DNA of 64,000 nt from Pseudocercospora fijiensis CIRAD86 (GCF_000340215.1 NW_006921534.1:2623057-2687056); one strand, 5' to 3'; numbered from the stretch's first letter, positions 20,419 to 31,473 are shown. Notes: generated from the letters alone by a model not told the origin. Numbers and translations are program-made.

Positions 20419-21590
20419 AAGCATGCGGAGCATTGCATTACGAGTCATGAAAGGGCGTTGGATGTGCATTTCGGTCTTGCGTTCGAGCGAACATTCGGAT
20501 CATTGTCTTGCAGTTGTCCAGCATTTTCTGCAGACATGGAGAGGCGCAAGCTGGGGATGGAATCAATGTAGATCTGCAGAGAGACCTTTGAAGATGCATG
20601 TGGCTTGCGCGAAAGTGCCAGTCTGCCTTCCCAGAGTAATGATGGAAAGTGAATACGCGTCGAGGCTGCTCCGGGTTGCACGCGGCATCCTCCGCCAGCC
20701 TCACTTCTGCCTCGATGGGTAAGCACGCCCGGCGTCTTCTCGCTGCTTCGAGACACTGGACACGTCCGCATGAATGTATATTGAGAAAGACACGTGATAG
20801 CGATTAGATCAACATTGAAGCGAAGTGGATTGAATTGCGTGCGTGCGTGCGTGCGTGCGTGCGGCCGGAGGAGGAGCGAGGCTTGGAGACGCCACATCGC
20901 GCATGCCTCGTCAGTGACGCCAAGCCAAGCAAACGGGCAACAGCAAAGCTCTGAGAAAAGTCACCACCTCACGCGCCGAGTGTTGGAGCCACGGGCACAA
21001 TTGGAAGGGGAGATCGCACCGCACCAGACTTCACGTCACTACGCGCCTCGGTCGCAGTGCACATCCTCCCAGAGGCCACCCCATCTCCATCGCATCGACG
21101 TCGACATCCCACAGGCCCGCAGCAGCCTTGTTTCCCGGAACAAACATATCCCACCACAACAACATCTTAGACTGTTGGGACTCCCGCGCGGAGTTCCGAG
21201 AGCACGAGCATCACGGCTTCGTCTCAGAAGAAGCGAAAGCTCGCGCCCTTTGCCGTCCAGCCAACACGAGAGTCCACTCCCTCGTCCGCCTCCGCCTCCG
21301 CCTGCGACCCTCCGCTGCAGCACACTTCCACCCTCTACGAATACCACTCCTTGTCGGCGCAGGCACGCTCCTCTCCTTCGTCATCGCCCCTCCACATCAC
21401 ACCGAGCATAGACACTCCCAGTGACGCGCCTTCTCCCGCTAGCAGCAACACCACTGCCACTGCAACCTTTTCTTACGGAGGCCGGGGCTCTACTCCGCCA
21501 AGATTCATCCCACCCCACTTACACGACGAGGTACTGCCTTCACGCGAGGCAAGTGAGGCCGGTGGTGGTCCAGGAGCCTTCGATACGGAA
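20419..21590. other. Intergenic / 5' region of the ubiquitin protease, with (TGCG)7
   Basis: Includes a (TGCG)7 microsatellite at 20836-20863 and CACGTG at 20791-20796. The protease frame is open from 21171, directly after TAG at 21168-21170, which also reads as a splice acceptor (ATCTTAG). The peptide encoded at 21171-21590 is Ser/Pro-rich with a basic KKRKLAP patch, so an upstream coding exon is possible, though no fitting ATG-exon was found. Confidence 0.4.
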
Positions 21591-24500
21591 ATGTCAGAGG
21601 GCGAACATGGTGCCGCCGAGCAGCGCCCAAATCAAGTAAGTGCAGGCAGAGCCATTGGCGGCGGCAGGAGCGTGAGTCCAGCAAAGCGAAGGGCAGATGA
21701 TATGGAGGGCAGTGGCGGTGAGCAGGCTAAGCCGCCTGGTAGCTTCCCTACCGAGCAGGAAGACACTCGGTCACAGTGGGACGTGGAGATGAAAGAGCTG
21801 GCTTCTCAGGACGGCGCAGAGTCGCAGGTGACGGTAACGAACAGCTTGGCCAACTCCCGCTTGAGCACAAATTCCGTCAACACTTCAGCGACCAGTCTTG
21901 ACACTGAGCCCCCGCCTCCTTACTCGAAAGAGGACAACGGGGATCAGTCTTCAAAAATGCCCGTCTTCTCCACAGAGGAGTACGATCAACAGTACGCTCA
22001 TGTGCTCCAGCTAGCCAATAAAGAGTTGGACGAGGGCACACGAGGAGTGATCGTGTCGCGAAGGTGGCTGGACCGGGTCAGATCACGAAGTACACAGGGC
22101 CTCACCAGCAAGAAATATCCGAAAGAAGCCAGAGAGGGCCCGGTTGGACCACTCGACAACAGCGATCTTCTGCCTGAAGATGCTTTTACGGAGCCACACC
22201 TGCAAGATGCGGAAGGGGCGCGATTTGTGCCGCTCAAACCAGGTTTGGCAATTGAGGACGACTATCAGCCTTTGCCTATGGAAGCGTACGATTACATTTG
22301 CACTACATATGGTTCTAAGCATCCACACTCTATTCGGAGATATGCACACAACACTGCCCCTCCTGAAGCGACTCAACCGAACATCCAGTACGAGACCTAT
22401 CCTCCTGTCATCACCATTCGAAAAGTCCCGCAACCCGGATCCGACAGCACAAAGCATACGAAAGCGCTCGAGGCTCTCAAGGCCCGGAAGGATCTAGCCC
22501 ACCGTGGTCAGAAATCATCAGATGACGCGCCTCGACTGGTCTCCTCTAAGTCCGAGAAGTACCAGAAATTCTTGCGGCGCGCAAAAGAAGCTGCTGGCAT
22601 TCCCATCGCAACAAAAGTCAAAGTATGGCGAGTGAACAAAGCAGACGATGTCTCCGTGGACCGTCCAGACAGCAAGCAGCCGGGAGTTCTTTCGCCTCCA
22701 GCCTCTCGCGATGCATCACCTGACAATTCGGCTGCCGTGAAGCTCGTAGTAAGCCCACAAACATTCTCCAAGATGGAGGTCGGCGTTGAATTGGAGGCCA
22801 CAGAGGGCAAGGACGAGACGAACAACGACAAGTATAATGGCAGAAGCACAATGGAGCTTGTTGGCTTGTTTGAGGATAGCACCATCATACTGGAAGAGCA
22901 AACGGGCGGCCCTGGCGGTGGTGAATTTCAGTCCGACAACAAGAAGCCGAAAAGCAGTTTCCTGGCAGCAAAAGGTCGCGGGTCGACACCTGCTTCCACG
23001 ACAGCATCTGGAAGAACTAGTCCGGCTCCAGGCATGGTCACGAGAGGCAGGGCTCGCAAGGATGGCAAGACTCGCGGCGTGACTGGACTTACCAATCTCG
23101 GCAACACCTGTTACATGAACTCGGCCTTGCAATGCATTCGTAGCGTGGAAGAGCTGGCCATCTATTTTCTGACCAAAAAATTCAAAAGCGACATCAATGA
23201 CGACAACCCTTTGGGCTATCACGGTGCCATGGCGCATGCCTACGCCAATGTGCTCGAAGGTATCTACGGTAGCGGCAGCACTAGCACCTTCTCCCCGAAC
23301 GAGTTCAAGCGCAAACTGGGTACTTATCAGCCAATGTTTTCCGGCTATGGACAGCAGGATTCTCAAGAATTTTTGAGCTTTTTGGTCGATGCGCTTCATG
23401 AGGATCTCAACCGCATCAGGAAGAAGCCGTACATCGAGAATCCGGATTCAGATGATGCCCGAGTCCACGACGCAGAATACATCGTCGAACTAGGCGAGAT
23501 TTATCGGAACAATCACAGGCAGCGCAACGACTCCATCGCCATGGATCTCTTCAGCGGCTTCTACAAGAATACGATGGAGTGTCCCACGTGCGACAAAGTC
23601 AGCGTCACATTCGATCCATATTCGCTCGTCACAGTGCAGTTGCCCATGGAGATAACATTGCAGCACAATATCACTTATGTGCCACTACATGGAAAGCCTG
23701 TCATCCATGAGCTCGATGTTGACAAGAACTGGACTATCAAGGCCCTGAAAGACCATCTCGCCAAGAAGCATGCGGGCGCTTCTGCAAATGCCATGTGGAT
23801 GGCGGAAGTCTACAATCATCAAATCTTTAAAGTGTTCGACGATGCTTCAACGATTGCAGAAACCAACATTCAGAGCAACGACTTCATCTGGATTTACGAA
23901 CTTGAACAAGCACCGAAAAACAATCCCAAGAAAGTGCACCAGACATCCCTGTTCAGCCGGGACAAGATTAATATCGTGCCCGAGGAAGGCATGGACTCGG
24001 CCAAGGCAGACGTCTTCACCGTGCCCATTTTCAATCGCACGAAGTCGGGTCAGAGTCAACTGTTTAGTAAGGCGTTGCATCCGCTATATATCACATTGAC
24101 TCGTGAAGAAGCCAAGGACTATGAGATCATCCTCAAGAAAGTCCTGATTGCCGTTGCAAACATCACAAGCAGACCGATCTTGACTGAGTTTGATGAAGAG
24201 CTCAAGAGCACCGAAGAATCTGGGAGCATCGAGGAAGTGGATGCTGAGAACGATACCAACAGTGCAGAGGATGCAGCTGGCGTCAGTGACCACTCTGCAC
24301 AGTCCGAGGAAGGCTATGTAAATGTGTCGCTCGACAAGTCATCACAGGACACTGAGATGACGAATGGTGGCCATGAAGTCGCGAAAGAGATGTGTGATGA
24401 AGAGACACCTATCCCCGCTAAGTTTATGGATCCTCGATATGTCATTCCTCAAGCGCTGCGCAGCCATCTTTTTGAGGCCAAGTACGTGCCAGCGAGCAAC

Positions 24501-26201
24501 GACAACATGTTTCTGGCTGGTAGCTCAGGCTACACGGACGGCAATCTGTCGCCCATGCTTACCCGAGTCAAGCGACCTTCTCGAAGATCGTCGGTGCAAT
24601 CCTCTTCTTCGGACGAGTCAAGTACCAGTAGTGCATCTCAAGCACAAACGGAAGATGCTACTGATGATAGTGACAGCAATGGCATTGACGATAAGCCTGA
24701 TCTTGTACTCGGGGACTCCAACGAGCAATCTAATGACCAGGTTGAGGAAAGCGATGATGAGCTTGCTGGTCCAACAAATAATGCCGAGATCATGGAGCCA
24801 AGCCCTGTCGACGGCAATCACCGCTCAAATCGACGGGCAAACAAGCGAAACAGAGGGCGAGGTAAAGGAAAACGTGGTAAAGGCCGCAACCGCAATGGCC
24901 CTGTCACGTACAGCAAACAGGACAAGGCTCGATATGGTCAGACTCGCGGTGTGGGCGGTCAATTCGCTGCTAAACGTTTGCAAGATGAGGACTCTCCGTA
25001 CTACATCCAGATCGGCGAGGGCATCGTTCTCGATTGGCGGCCAGAGGCCTTCGACAGCTTGTTTGAGGGAGATGGAAATGTCGCAGATGATATGCGAGGA
25101 CACCGCTACGTCGACGACAACGGCAAACAAGGACGTATCTTTCCAGATCCCGAACAAGACGCTAAGCGGCAGAAGCGGGAACAACGCAAGAAGCATGGCG
25201 TTGACCTCGACGACTGCTTTGACGTCACTCGTCGACGCGAGATTTTGAGCGAAGGCAACGAGTGGTACTGTAATCGGTGCAAGGAAATGCGTCAAGCCGC
25301 CAAGACGCTCGAAATCTGGACCTTGCCGGATATTCTTGTCGTCCACCTCAAGCGCTTTGGTGGCAATCGCTCTTTCCGAGACAAAATTGATCTTCTGGTT
25401 GACTATCCCGTGGAAGGCTTAGACATGAACGACAAGGTCGGTCTGAAAGAAGGTGACAAAGACTACACCTATGATCTCTTCGCCGTGGATCTTCACTTCG
25501 GCGGCTTAGGAGGTGGTCATTACACCGCCTACGTGAAGAACTTCTTCGATGGAGAGTGGTATGATTGCAACGACTCCTCGGTCTATAAGCTGGGCAGCAC
25601 GCACAAGATTCAATCGGCCGCAGCGTACCTTCTCTTCTATCGCCGTCGCTCTGACAAGCCTCTCGGTCCCCAGGCTCTTCAGGACCTCGTCGAAGAATAC
25701 CGCAACCCACCCACGTCAGCTGAGGAAGCCGATGATGAAGACTCGGGGGAAGGCAGGCTCGGCGGCCCAAGTCGTTCATCTCCGCATGGGTCGCCGAGCG
25801 TATCAGCAGGAGCCGAAGCAGGGGCGAAGAGCCACCTGAAGGGTCTAAACGGAAGTGGTGGAGCTGGTCGCGCCAGCAGTCTGACAACGAGGGCGACGGA
25901 GACGACTGATCTCTCAGGCATGAATGATGGGGGCTGGAGCTTCGACGGCCTCAAGCAGCCTGACGAGGCTGGAACCCTACTGGATCAGATGCAAGACGAC
26001 AACGCCAGTACAACCGCCGAAATGGATGATCGCGACAGTGCCCTCGGCAGTCTCATCTCAGATGGTGATACCTACAACACTGGTGTGAACAACTCGCCCA
26101 TCGGAGCTACATTCGTCGACGTGAACGCAATGGACGCTGCTGACGATCCCGACACTGCTATCATTTCGTTGGATGAGAACAGTCATGACAAGATGGATTA
26201 G
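21591..26201 (+). CDS. UBP12: Ubiquitin C-terminal hydrolase, Ubp12/USP15 type (DUSP + USP)
   Basis: Cysteine protease that removes ubiquitin. From the ATG at 21591 it is 1536 aa. A disordered N-terminus is followed by a DUSP domain (about residues 120-270, from FSTEEYDQQYAHVLQLANKE to PPVITIRKV), a long linker and a split USP core: Cys box GLTNLGNTCYMNSALQCI with catalytic Cys507; GYGQQDSQEFLSFLVDALHE; zinc-type CPTC and WYCNRCKE pairs; His box GGLGGGHYTAYV with His1310; and DCNDSS with Asp1328. A ~400-residue acidic, Ser-rich insert with a basic patch (RNRGRGKGKRGKGRNRNG) splits the core, as in the USP4/11/15/Ubp12 group. The start is uncertain: the frame is open 420 nt further 5' without an ATG, so an upstream exon may exist. 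Stop TAG. Confidence 0.9.
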   Translation: MSEGEHGAAEQRPNQVSAGRAIGGGRSVSPAKRRADDMEGSGGEQAKPPGSFPTEQEDTRSQWDVEMKELASQDGAESQVTVTNSLANSRLSTNSVNTSATSLDTEPPPPYSKEDNGDQSSKMPVFSTEEYDQQYAHVLQLANKELDEGTRGVIVSRRWLDRVRSRSTQGLTSKKYPKEAREGPVGPLDNSDLLPEDAFTEPHLQDAEGARFVPLKPGLAIEDDYQPLPMEAYDYICTTYGSKHPHSIRRYAHNTAPPEATQPNIQYETYPPVITIRKVPQPGSDSTKHTKALEALKARKDLAHRGQKSSDDAPRLVSSKSEKYQKFLRRAKEAAGIPIATKVKVWRVNKADDVSVDRPDSKQPGVLSPPASRDASPDNSAAVKLVVSPQTFSKMEVGVELEATEGKDETNNDKYNGRSTMELVGLFEDSTIILEEQTGGPGGGEFQSDNKKPKSSFLAAKGRGSTPASTTASGRTSPAPGMVTRGRARKDGKTRGVTGLTNLGNTCYMNSALQCIRSVEELAIYFLTKKFKSDINDDNPLGYHGAMAHAYANVLEGIYGSGSTSTFSPNEFKRKLGTYQPMFSGYGQQDSQEFLSFLVDALHEDLNRIRKKPYIENPDSDDARVHDAEYIVELGEIYRNNHRQRNDSIAMDLFSGFYKNTMECPTCDKVSVTFDPYSLVTVQLPMEITLQHNITYVPLHGKPVIHELDVDKNWTIKALKDHLAKKHAGASANAMWMAEVYNHQIFKVFDDASTIAETNIQSNDFIWIYELEQAPKNNPKKVHQTSLFSRDKINIVPEEGMDSAKADVFTVPIFNRTKSGQSQLFSKALHPLYITLTREEAKDYEIILKKVLIAVANITSRPILTEFDEELKSTEESGSIEEVDAENDTNSAEDAAGVSDHSAQSEEGYVNVSLDKSSQDTEMTNGGHEVAKEMCDEETPIPAKFMDPRYVIPQALRSHLFEAKYVPASNDNMFLAGSSGYTDGNLSPMLTRVKRPSRRSSVQSSSSDESSTSSASQAQTEDATDDSDSNGIDDKPDLVLGDSNEQSNDQVEESDDELAGPTNNAEIMEPSPVDGNHRSNRRANKRNRGRGKGKRGKGRNRNGPVTYSKQDKARYGQTRGVGGQFAAKRLQDEDSPYYIQIGEGIVLDWRPEAFDSLFEGDGNVADDMRGHRYVDDNGKQGRIFPDPEQDAKRQKREQRKKHGVDLDDCFDVTRRREILSEGNEWYCNRCKEMRQAAKTLEIWTLPDILVVHLKRFGGNRSFRDKIDLLVDYPVEGLDMNDKVGLKEGDKDYTYDLFAVDLHFGGLGGGHYTAYVKNFFDGEWYDCNDSSVYKLGSTHKIQSAAAYLLFYRRRSDKPLGPQALQDLVEEYRNPPTSAEEADDEDSGEGRLGGPSRSSPHGSPSVSAGAEAGAKSHLKGLNGSGGAGRASSLTTRATETTDLSGMNDGGWSFDGLKQPDEAGTLLDQMQDDNASTTAEMDDRDSALGSLISDGDTYNTGVNNSPIGATFVDVNAMDAADDPDTAIISLDENSHDKMD

Positions 26202-27284
26202 AGCCCCATAGATGGTGCCGAGGAGGTGTCCTTGCCTCGAATACGACAGCAATATGACTCCTGGAGGAGTTGGCGAAGATCTTTGGCAAGAGAGGGCCGC
26301 TCGGGTGCTATCACCAATCGGAGGGCATGACGACATCAGATAGCTTCTAGCATTTCGGCGCTTTGCTGCCAAAACTGAGGATTGCAGGCTAATAAGTCAA
26401 TCCTAGGAGGGATATTTTGCTAGGCGAGAGCAGCGGCATGAAAGGATCAATGGAATGCCACAAAGCGTTGCAGATGCTCAACTCGCTAAGCAGATGCAAG
26501 TAGAGGAATATGAAAGACACCACGCAGGCCTGGTCGGCTCAATCTCACACGGACCGCGAAGGTGCTAGCTCGAAATTGACGCCTCTGATGGACGGTACGA
26601 AGTTCGGACAATGCATGAAATGGCTTCGAATATTATTGTTGCTTCTCGTTCGGGGAAAACGGCGTGCATGGATACCCAAAGTCTTGGTCTCTGATGTAAA
26701 CAGAGTTGCCGAGCGTGGAGAGGAGAGGGGTGGGTCGGGTTCGTTACTACAAGCATTATCATCGCATGCATCATGGTGAGGCTCATCGGAGGGTTAGAGA
26801 GAGCCATCATAAAGTACATTTCGTGTTCCGAATAGAAAGGCCACTACTATCACGCTTCACCCTGTCGTGTCGACTGAGCTGAACTGGCTCATTTACTTTT
26901 TGATTCTCTTCCAAAAAGATTTCCGTACCTTTCCCGTATCAACGTATTGTCTGACTGACTTCTTCAATCGCACTCACATCATCAGTCGTACTCAAAAGCA
27001 AAAATAAATTCAAAAGGATACTCTTTCCCCAACTCTTTCGACGACTTTCTTCGCGAATTCATCTGCGACCATACTGATCATCTCTGCTGAAGCACCGGCT
27101 GATATGTTTCATGTTCGATTTTCATCTAGACCGAGCGAAGTAGGGCAGAAGTAGTAGTAGATAGTGACACCTGGAAACTGATTTGAAATTTGATCTGATA
27201 TGCTGAGATGTCGCTCAAATGACACCGCCTTCAAATATGAGAGTCTCGACACGCATTCGTCAGTGCCATCCATATGCCTCTTCA
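26202..27284. other. Convergent intergenic region
   Basis: About 1.1 kb between the 3' ends of the protease gene and the 7-TM gene. It should contain both 3' UTRs. No supported gene, repeat or RNA seen. Confidence 0.4.
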
Positions 27285-28709
27285 TCACGTTCTCGGGCGT
27301 CCATGCCCAACATCATAAGGCCCGCTCTGCGGCCCTGAAGTGTTCAAAAAGTCTGCCATCTCTGCCGTGCTCTCAGACTGAGCGCGAGCATCTCGAGGAG
27401 CGTCCTTGGGTGGTCCACCCACACTCATTCTTGCAGAATTTTGCCATGCGGGAACATAATCTCTTGCGGAATCATCGCCTCGATAGCCCGTGTCTTTGTA
27501 AAGAGTTCCTAGCTCCAACTTTGGAGCGAGATGATTACGGTCCTCTTTCAACCAAGCCTCTTTGTCTGAGACAACCTGCTCGGGCTTGCTCGCCTTCCCT
27601 TTGGGAGTGAAAGGGCGAAGCAGAGTCTCGAGCCATGGCTTTGGGTTTCCGTTTGGTGATGCGGAACCCTCATGTTTTTGCTTCTGTGTCTTCTTGCTTG
27701 GGAGTATGATGGGCGATCGGGGTGGCGAGGCATGTATCTCCGTAAAATTGCCCAAGCCTTTTGGATTAGGATTGTTGTGGCGCCAGCTTTGGCCCATGGT
27801 CGCTCTACGGTCCATTGTCGGCCGAGTGGTGCTTGGCTTCTCTGGTGTTGACGATGATGCCTTACCGCTCGCCGTGCGCCAGATTTTGGCTGCTAGTTTT
27901 CGAAGAGCAGGGAGACAGCAGCAGATCATGGAAGTGTTCGATTCGATCTCAGTCCAGATGAGTGCCGGCATTGATCCCCAGGTTGGATCTGCAATACTTT
28001 CGGCGCTGCTGTTGAGCAATGCCATACGTACGACGGAGGCGATTATGGTGAAGAAGCCCAGCAGGAATAGGGTAATCAGGCCCTTCTTCGTGCGTTTTGC
28101 CATTTGTAGAGTGCGGATCAGTGGTACTGGGAGGACAAATACCACAATATCCATGAAAGTGTTGAACGCAGCGTGAGAATACCAGAATGCCTTGTTATTG
28201 ATGCAGTGTCCTGAGACTGCTTTATCCCATGCACGAGTCAGTGGATTGCACTGCCAGATCGTGGCCGCCGTGAAAGCTATGCCGCCCGCCATAATGATGG
28301 CGATGTTGACCCATACAATCTGCTTGAACTTCATTTGCGCGCTGAACAAGCGCAAATACAAGAAGCAGAAGGTGAGTTTGGTGAAGGTGCCGAGAATCTT
28401 GTACAGAATCTGATAGAGGTAGAAGTAGAACATCGCTCGGGGAAAGGTCGAAGATATGTTTTCTCGATGTTTGCCGAAACCGTAGTGTGCTGCCATGCCG
28501 CCGAAAGCTGTCTGTACAACGAGAGTCGTCCATGCCGCCGAAGCCATGAGGTCGTCCCAGCCTCTTTGCTTGTATTTGAAGCGCCATGCAAGTCGTGTCG
28601 TAAAGAATGCCGTGGACACTAGAAGGAGGACAAGCGAAACGACCACCAGGACTGGAGACTGATTCGGAATGCTGTTGTCCCACAATCCGGGCGCTTCGTT
28701 GTCGGCCAT
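27285..28709 (-). CDS. Fungal rhodopsin-type 7-TM integral membrane protein
   Basis: 474 aa from the ATG at 28709 (MADNEAPGLWDNSIPNQSP). Seven hydrophobic segments at about residues 19-39, 52-72, 95-118, 129-150, 176-196, 209-230 and 247-266, then a ~200-residue cytosolic tail rich in Ser, Pro and Lys. Typical signatures of this fungal family are RGWDD after TM1, KLTFCFLYLRLF in TM3, an extracellular Cys pair (IWQCNPLTRAWD... GHCIN), MDIVVFVLPVPLI in TM5, and LIWTEIESNTSMICCCLPALR in TM7. Members are called PTH11-like or rhodopsin-domain proteins; ligands are mostly unknown. The frame continues upstream to another ATG at 29006, but that extension does not look like the family. Confidence 0.8.
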   Translation of the reverse strand: MADNEAPGLWDNSIPNQSPVLVVVSLVLLLVSTAFFTTRLAWRFKYKQRGWDDLMASAAWTTLVVQTAFGGMAAHYGFGKHRENISSTFPRAMFYFYLYQILYKILGTFTKLTFCFLYLRLFSAQMKFKQIVWVNIAIIMAGGIAFTAATIWQCNPLTRAWDKAVSGHCINNKAFWYSHAAFNTFMDIVVFVLPVPLIRTLQMAKRTKKGLITLFLLGFFTIIASVVRMALLNSSAESIADPTWGSMPALIWTEIESNTSMICCCLPALRKLAAKIWRTASGKASSSTPEKPSTTRPTMDRRATMGQSWRHNNPNPKGLGNFTEIHASPPRSPIILPSKKTQKQKHEGSASPNGNPKPWLETLLRPFTPKGKASKPEQVVSDKEAWLKEDRNHLAPKLELGTLYKDTGYRGDDSARDYVPAWQNSARMSVGGPPKDAPRDARAQSESTAEMADFLNTSGPQSGPYDVGHGRPRT

Positions 28710-30006
28710 CGTGATGAAGCTTGACGAATGTGCTTGATGTTGATGTCTAGTGCTTGCTCGTAGAATCTTACTTCTCGCAAGTGCGATGAAGATATATTGA
28801 AAGCCATGTTTGCCGCTAATCGATGATTTCAAGATCGTCAGGCAGATCTGCCATTCACTGCTGTCGAACAAGGGCAAATTGGAACGACTGCATGGTACAG
28901 TAAAATCATGGCATACGGCAGGGAATGAAGTGTGAGAAGAAGCGCAGTACTTAGAACTACCAAAGCAGCCGTGAATGCTGCCGCAACAGTGTCTGACCTG
29001 GGCCATTTGGCAGCGCCGCTGCAGATGATGTTACTTTACTTCGGAAAATATGCCTTCAATATCGTTGGCAGTGAAGTCGTCTTCGATGCTCCTGTATAGA
29101 GGCGGACTGCCAGAGCCACGTGTGACGTGCCGGCCTTTCATTTCGAGGCAGCTGGCCGCTCTATCTCGTGCAGACGCCCATGGAAGTGTTCCGAAGCTTC
29201 ACGTCCGAGCAGCCTTCCAGAACAACAGACAGACTTCCAGTGAATGAACCGAGCGAAGATGTCATATCTCAAAATAGCGGGAGGGAGAAAAGGTTTTCCA
29301 TGCAGTAGGAGGTTCTATGGGTTGCATCGTGGTCATGTATTGGCATTCAATATTCAGGTACCTTTCTGGTCGATCATACAGCGAGCGGATTGCCTTTCTT
29401 GGTGTGGGTTGCGTGCAGATCTTGAGGCTGCGATGAGTGCTCCCGGTCCTGATTCAGCGACCTGGGACAATTCAGTCGTGATGAGGTCCTGGTGGCCTCT
29501 CGAAACGCGAGTGGATGTTGACGAAAAGCGGCTGCGAGTGAGGTTGGTGTGGGTTGGGTATGGGATGGGATGGACGTTGTAAGGCGTCAAGAGAAGCATC
29601 CCAAGGATCGACGCCACTGCAAGCTGCATGTCCTGCGCCACAGGTATGAAGTCATCTTCGAACAGCTTTCGGCGCTACCGAATTTCGAACCTGTCTCAAA
29701 GCGGAACTGGCACATGAGCTTCCACACTCGTGGGTGAATGACTTCACGCGATGCACTCTCGACATTCCTAGAATGGTAGTCGAATGGGAAGCCTGAATGG
29801 ATAATCCATAGCACACACGTTGACGGCTCTTGCGGCAAATCACTCAAGCCCTATGACATGGGAGCACACGCTATCGACCCATTTGCTTGAGCAGCAACTC
29901 ATATTTAACTATCGGCCTGATCACTCCAACTGCACTCTGCATTCACTCTCAAGCATCTACACATACAATACAACAACTTCCAAACTCACACGTCACTTCC
30001 ATCAAC
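28710..30006. other. Intergenic region between the 7-TM gene and the secreted-protein gene
   Basis: About 1.3 kb between divergent genes. A TATA-like ATATTTAA at about 29901-29908 lies ~100 bp before the secreted-protein ATG, followed by a CT/CA-rich leader typical of well-expressed fungal genes. No supported gene in the rest. Confidence 0.4.
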
Positions 30007-30660
30007 ATGCAGCGAATCATCACTCTCGCCCTCGCTGCCGGTGCTGCAGCTCTGCCAGCTGCCACCTCGAAAACTCCACTGAGCAACTCAGAGTTCGGCC
30101 TGATCATGGATGTGTCCACAACAGACTCACCCATCTACGTCTCGCTGAACGGTGTCAAGAACGGCACATCCGAGGACCTTATTCTCATTGGCGAGAGACT
30201 CTCAGTCTACCCAGGGACACCTACCTACTTGGACCCCGTCAGCCCAGACCCAGACTGCCAAGCCCTCAACTTTGACGTCGATGGATGCGAGTATGGACTC
30301 TACGCTCCGGACATTGGAGACAACTACGGCATCAAGACCTATGTTACCGCGAAGAAGGACGAGAAACAGTATGCTTGGAGTGTCTACAACGGCCAAGTCC
30401 ACCACAAGCTCTATGCTGCCACCAACCAGTTCCTTGGTAAGTCATCACTGCGCTTCGAGTCGGAATTGCCTTCTGTGAGGTATTCTGGTACAAAGGGCTA
30501 ACGTTTTACAGCTTGCAACACCACCTACAACGGCGAGACTTACTTGGCCCTTGGCTGGGGTATTGCCGACTCCAACGGACTCCCAGAGGGTTGCATGAGC
30601 ACACGAGTCTTCCAGAACTGCAACATCGAAGGAAGTGAAGCAAACTGCAAGTCTACATAG
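30007..30660 (+). CDS. Small secreted six-cysteine protein
   Basis: Two exons, 30007-30436 and 30512-30660, around a 75-nt intron (GTAAGT...GCTAACG...TTACAG), giving 192 aa. The N-terminus MQRIITLALAAGAAALPAA is a clear signal peptide with likely cleavage near residue 19-20. The mature part has six Cys (two in DPDCQALNFDVDGCEYG, four in the second exon: LACNTTY, EGCMST, QNCNIE, ANCKST), so three disulfides are possible, and two N-glycosylation sequons (NGTS, NTTY). No catalytic domain is recognised. Its size, secretion signal and Cys content fit a candidate effector or cell-surface protein, but this is inference only. It ends 45 bp from the tail-to-tail neighbour. Confidence 0.85.
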
Positions 30661-30705
30661 ATGTAGATCCAAGGCGTGGGTGATGCTGCTGGCTCTTGAC
30701 CGCCC

Positions 30706-31473
30706 TCAAGCACAAAGCAAATCCCACTTCATAGCCACCAAAACATAAGCTTCGATAACCAACCTCCCTCCTCCCCTCTCCACCTCCGCCGACCAAGCCT
30801 GATCAAACGTATTCTCCCAACTATGTCCATCCCCCGTCTGACTCAAAATCCCATCCAAAATCTTCTCCACACTCCCCTTCAACCCAACCAGATCCTCCCC
30901 TTCAATCACAACCTGCTTCTCCGACACCCGAATCTTCCCCAACTCAAACTGCGCCTGTTCCGCCAAACTCCTCAAACCACTCTCCTCCACAAACTCCCTC
31001 ACACTCCCACTCGACCCCCTCCTCCCCGTACTTTTAAACGTGCTCAAAACAATCTCCTCGACAGGATTCCGTTTCGCAACCGTCACAATCGCCACACCTT
31101 TGGGAATCAAAGCATCAAAAATCTCTTTCAGCGTCACCAAGGTCTCGGACTTTTTGTATGTGGCAATATGCGAGAATGCGTGAGTGACGCTTTCATCTTG
31201 GACTTTGACGACGGGGATTAGATTCGCGGCTTTTTGGAGTGATGCTTCGAATTTATGATTTCGACCGACCGGTTCGGTGAGGATGACGCTTCGGGGCATA
31301 TCGTGCTGTTGGTCCAGGAGCCATTTTGTCAGGGTTTGTGCTGATTCGATTGTGGTTGTGAGGATTGTGGAGGATGCGTTCAGGTTTAGTTTGGGATATT
31401 GGTCGACTAATACTGCTTGGAGCAGGGCTTGACGAGAGGGTAGGAGGGCTGTCGTTACGACGTCTGTATCCAT
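30706..31473 (-). CDS. Methyltransferase-like protein without a clear SAM motif
   Basis: 255 aa from the ATG at 31473. The middle (TLVTLKEIFDALIPKGVAIVTVAKR) looks like the post-motif segment of class I methyltransferases (..l.e..RvLkPGG...i..w), and the end (RLVIEAYVLVAMK) resembles their final strand. A glycine-rich SAM motif I is not visible in the N-terminal part (LNASSTILTTTIESAQTLT). It may be a divergent or inactive member, or another fold. Its codons give strong C/T tracts on the plus strand. It is convergent with the secreted-protein gene. Confidence 0.55.
   Translation of the reverse strand: MDTDVVTTALLPSRQALLQAVLVDQYPKLNLNASSTILTTTIESAQTLTKWLLDQQHDMPRSVILTEPVGRNHKFEASLQKAANLIPVVKVQDESVTHAFSHIATYKKSETLVTLKEIFDALIPKGVAIVTVAKRNPVEEIVLSTFKSTGRRGSSGSVREFVEESGLRSLAEQAQFELGKIRVSEKQVVIEGEDLVGLKGSVEKILDGILSQTGDGHSWENTFDQAWSAEVERGGGRLVIEAYVLVAMKWDLLCA

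Noticed and set aside
28707..29006. Longer start for the 7-TM protein at 29006
   Set aside because: The extra 99 residues are Cys/Ser/His-rich without membrane or family features; the 28709 ATG gives the normal start just before TM1.
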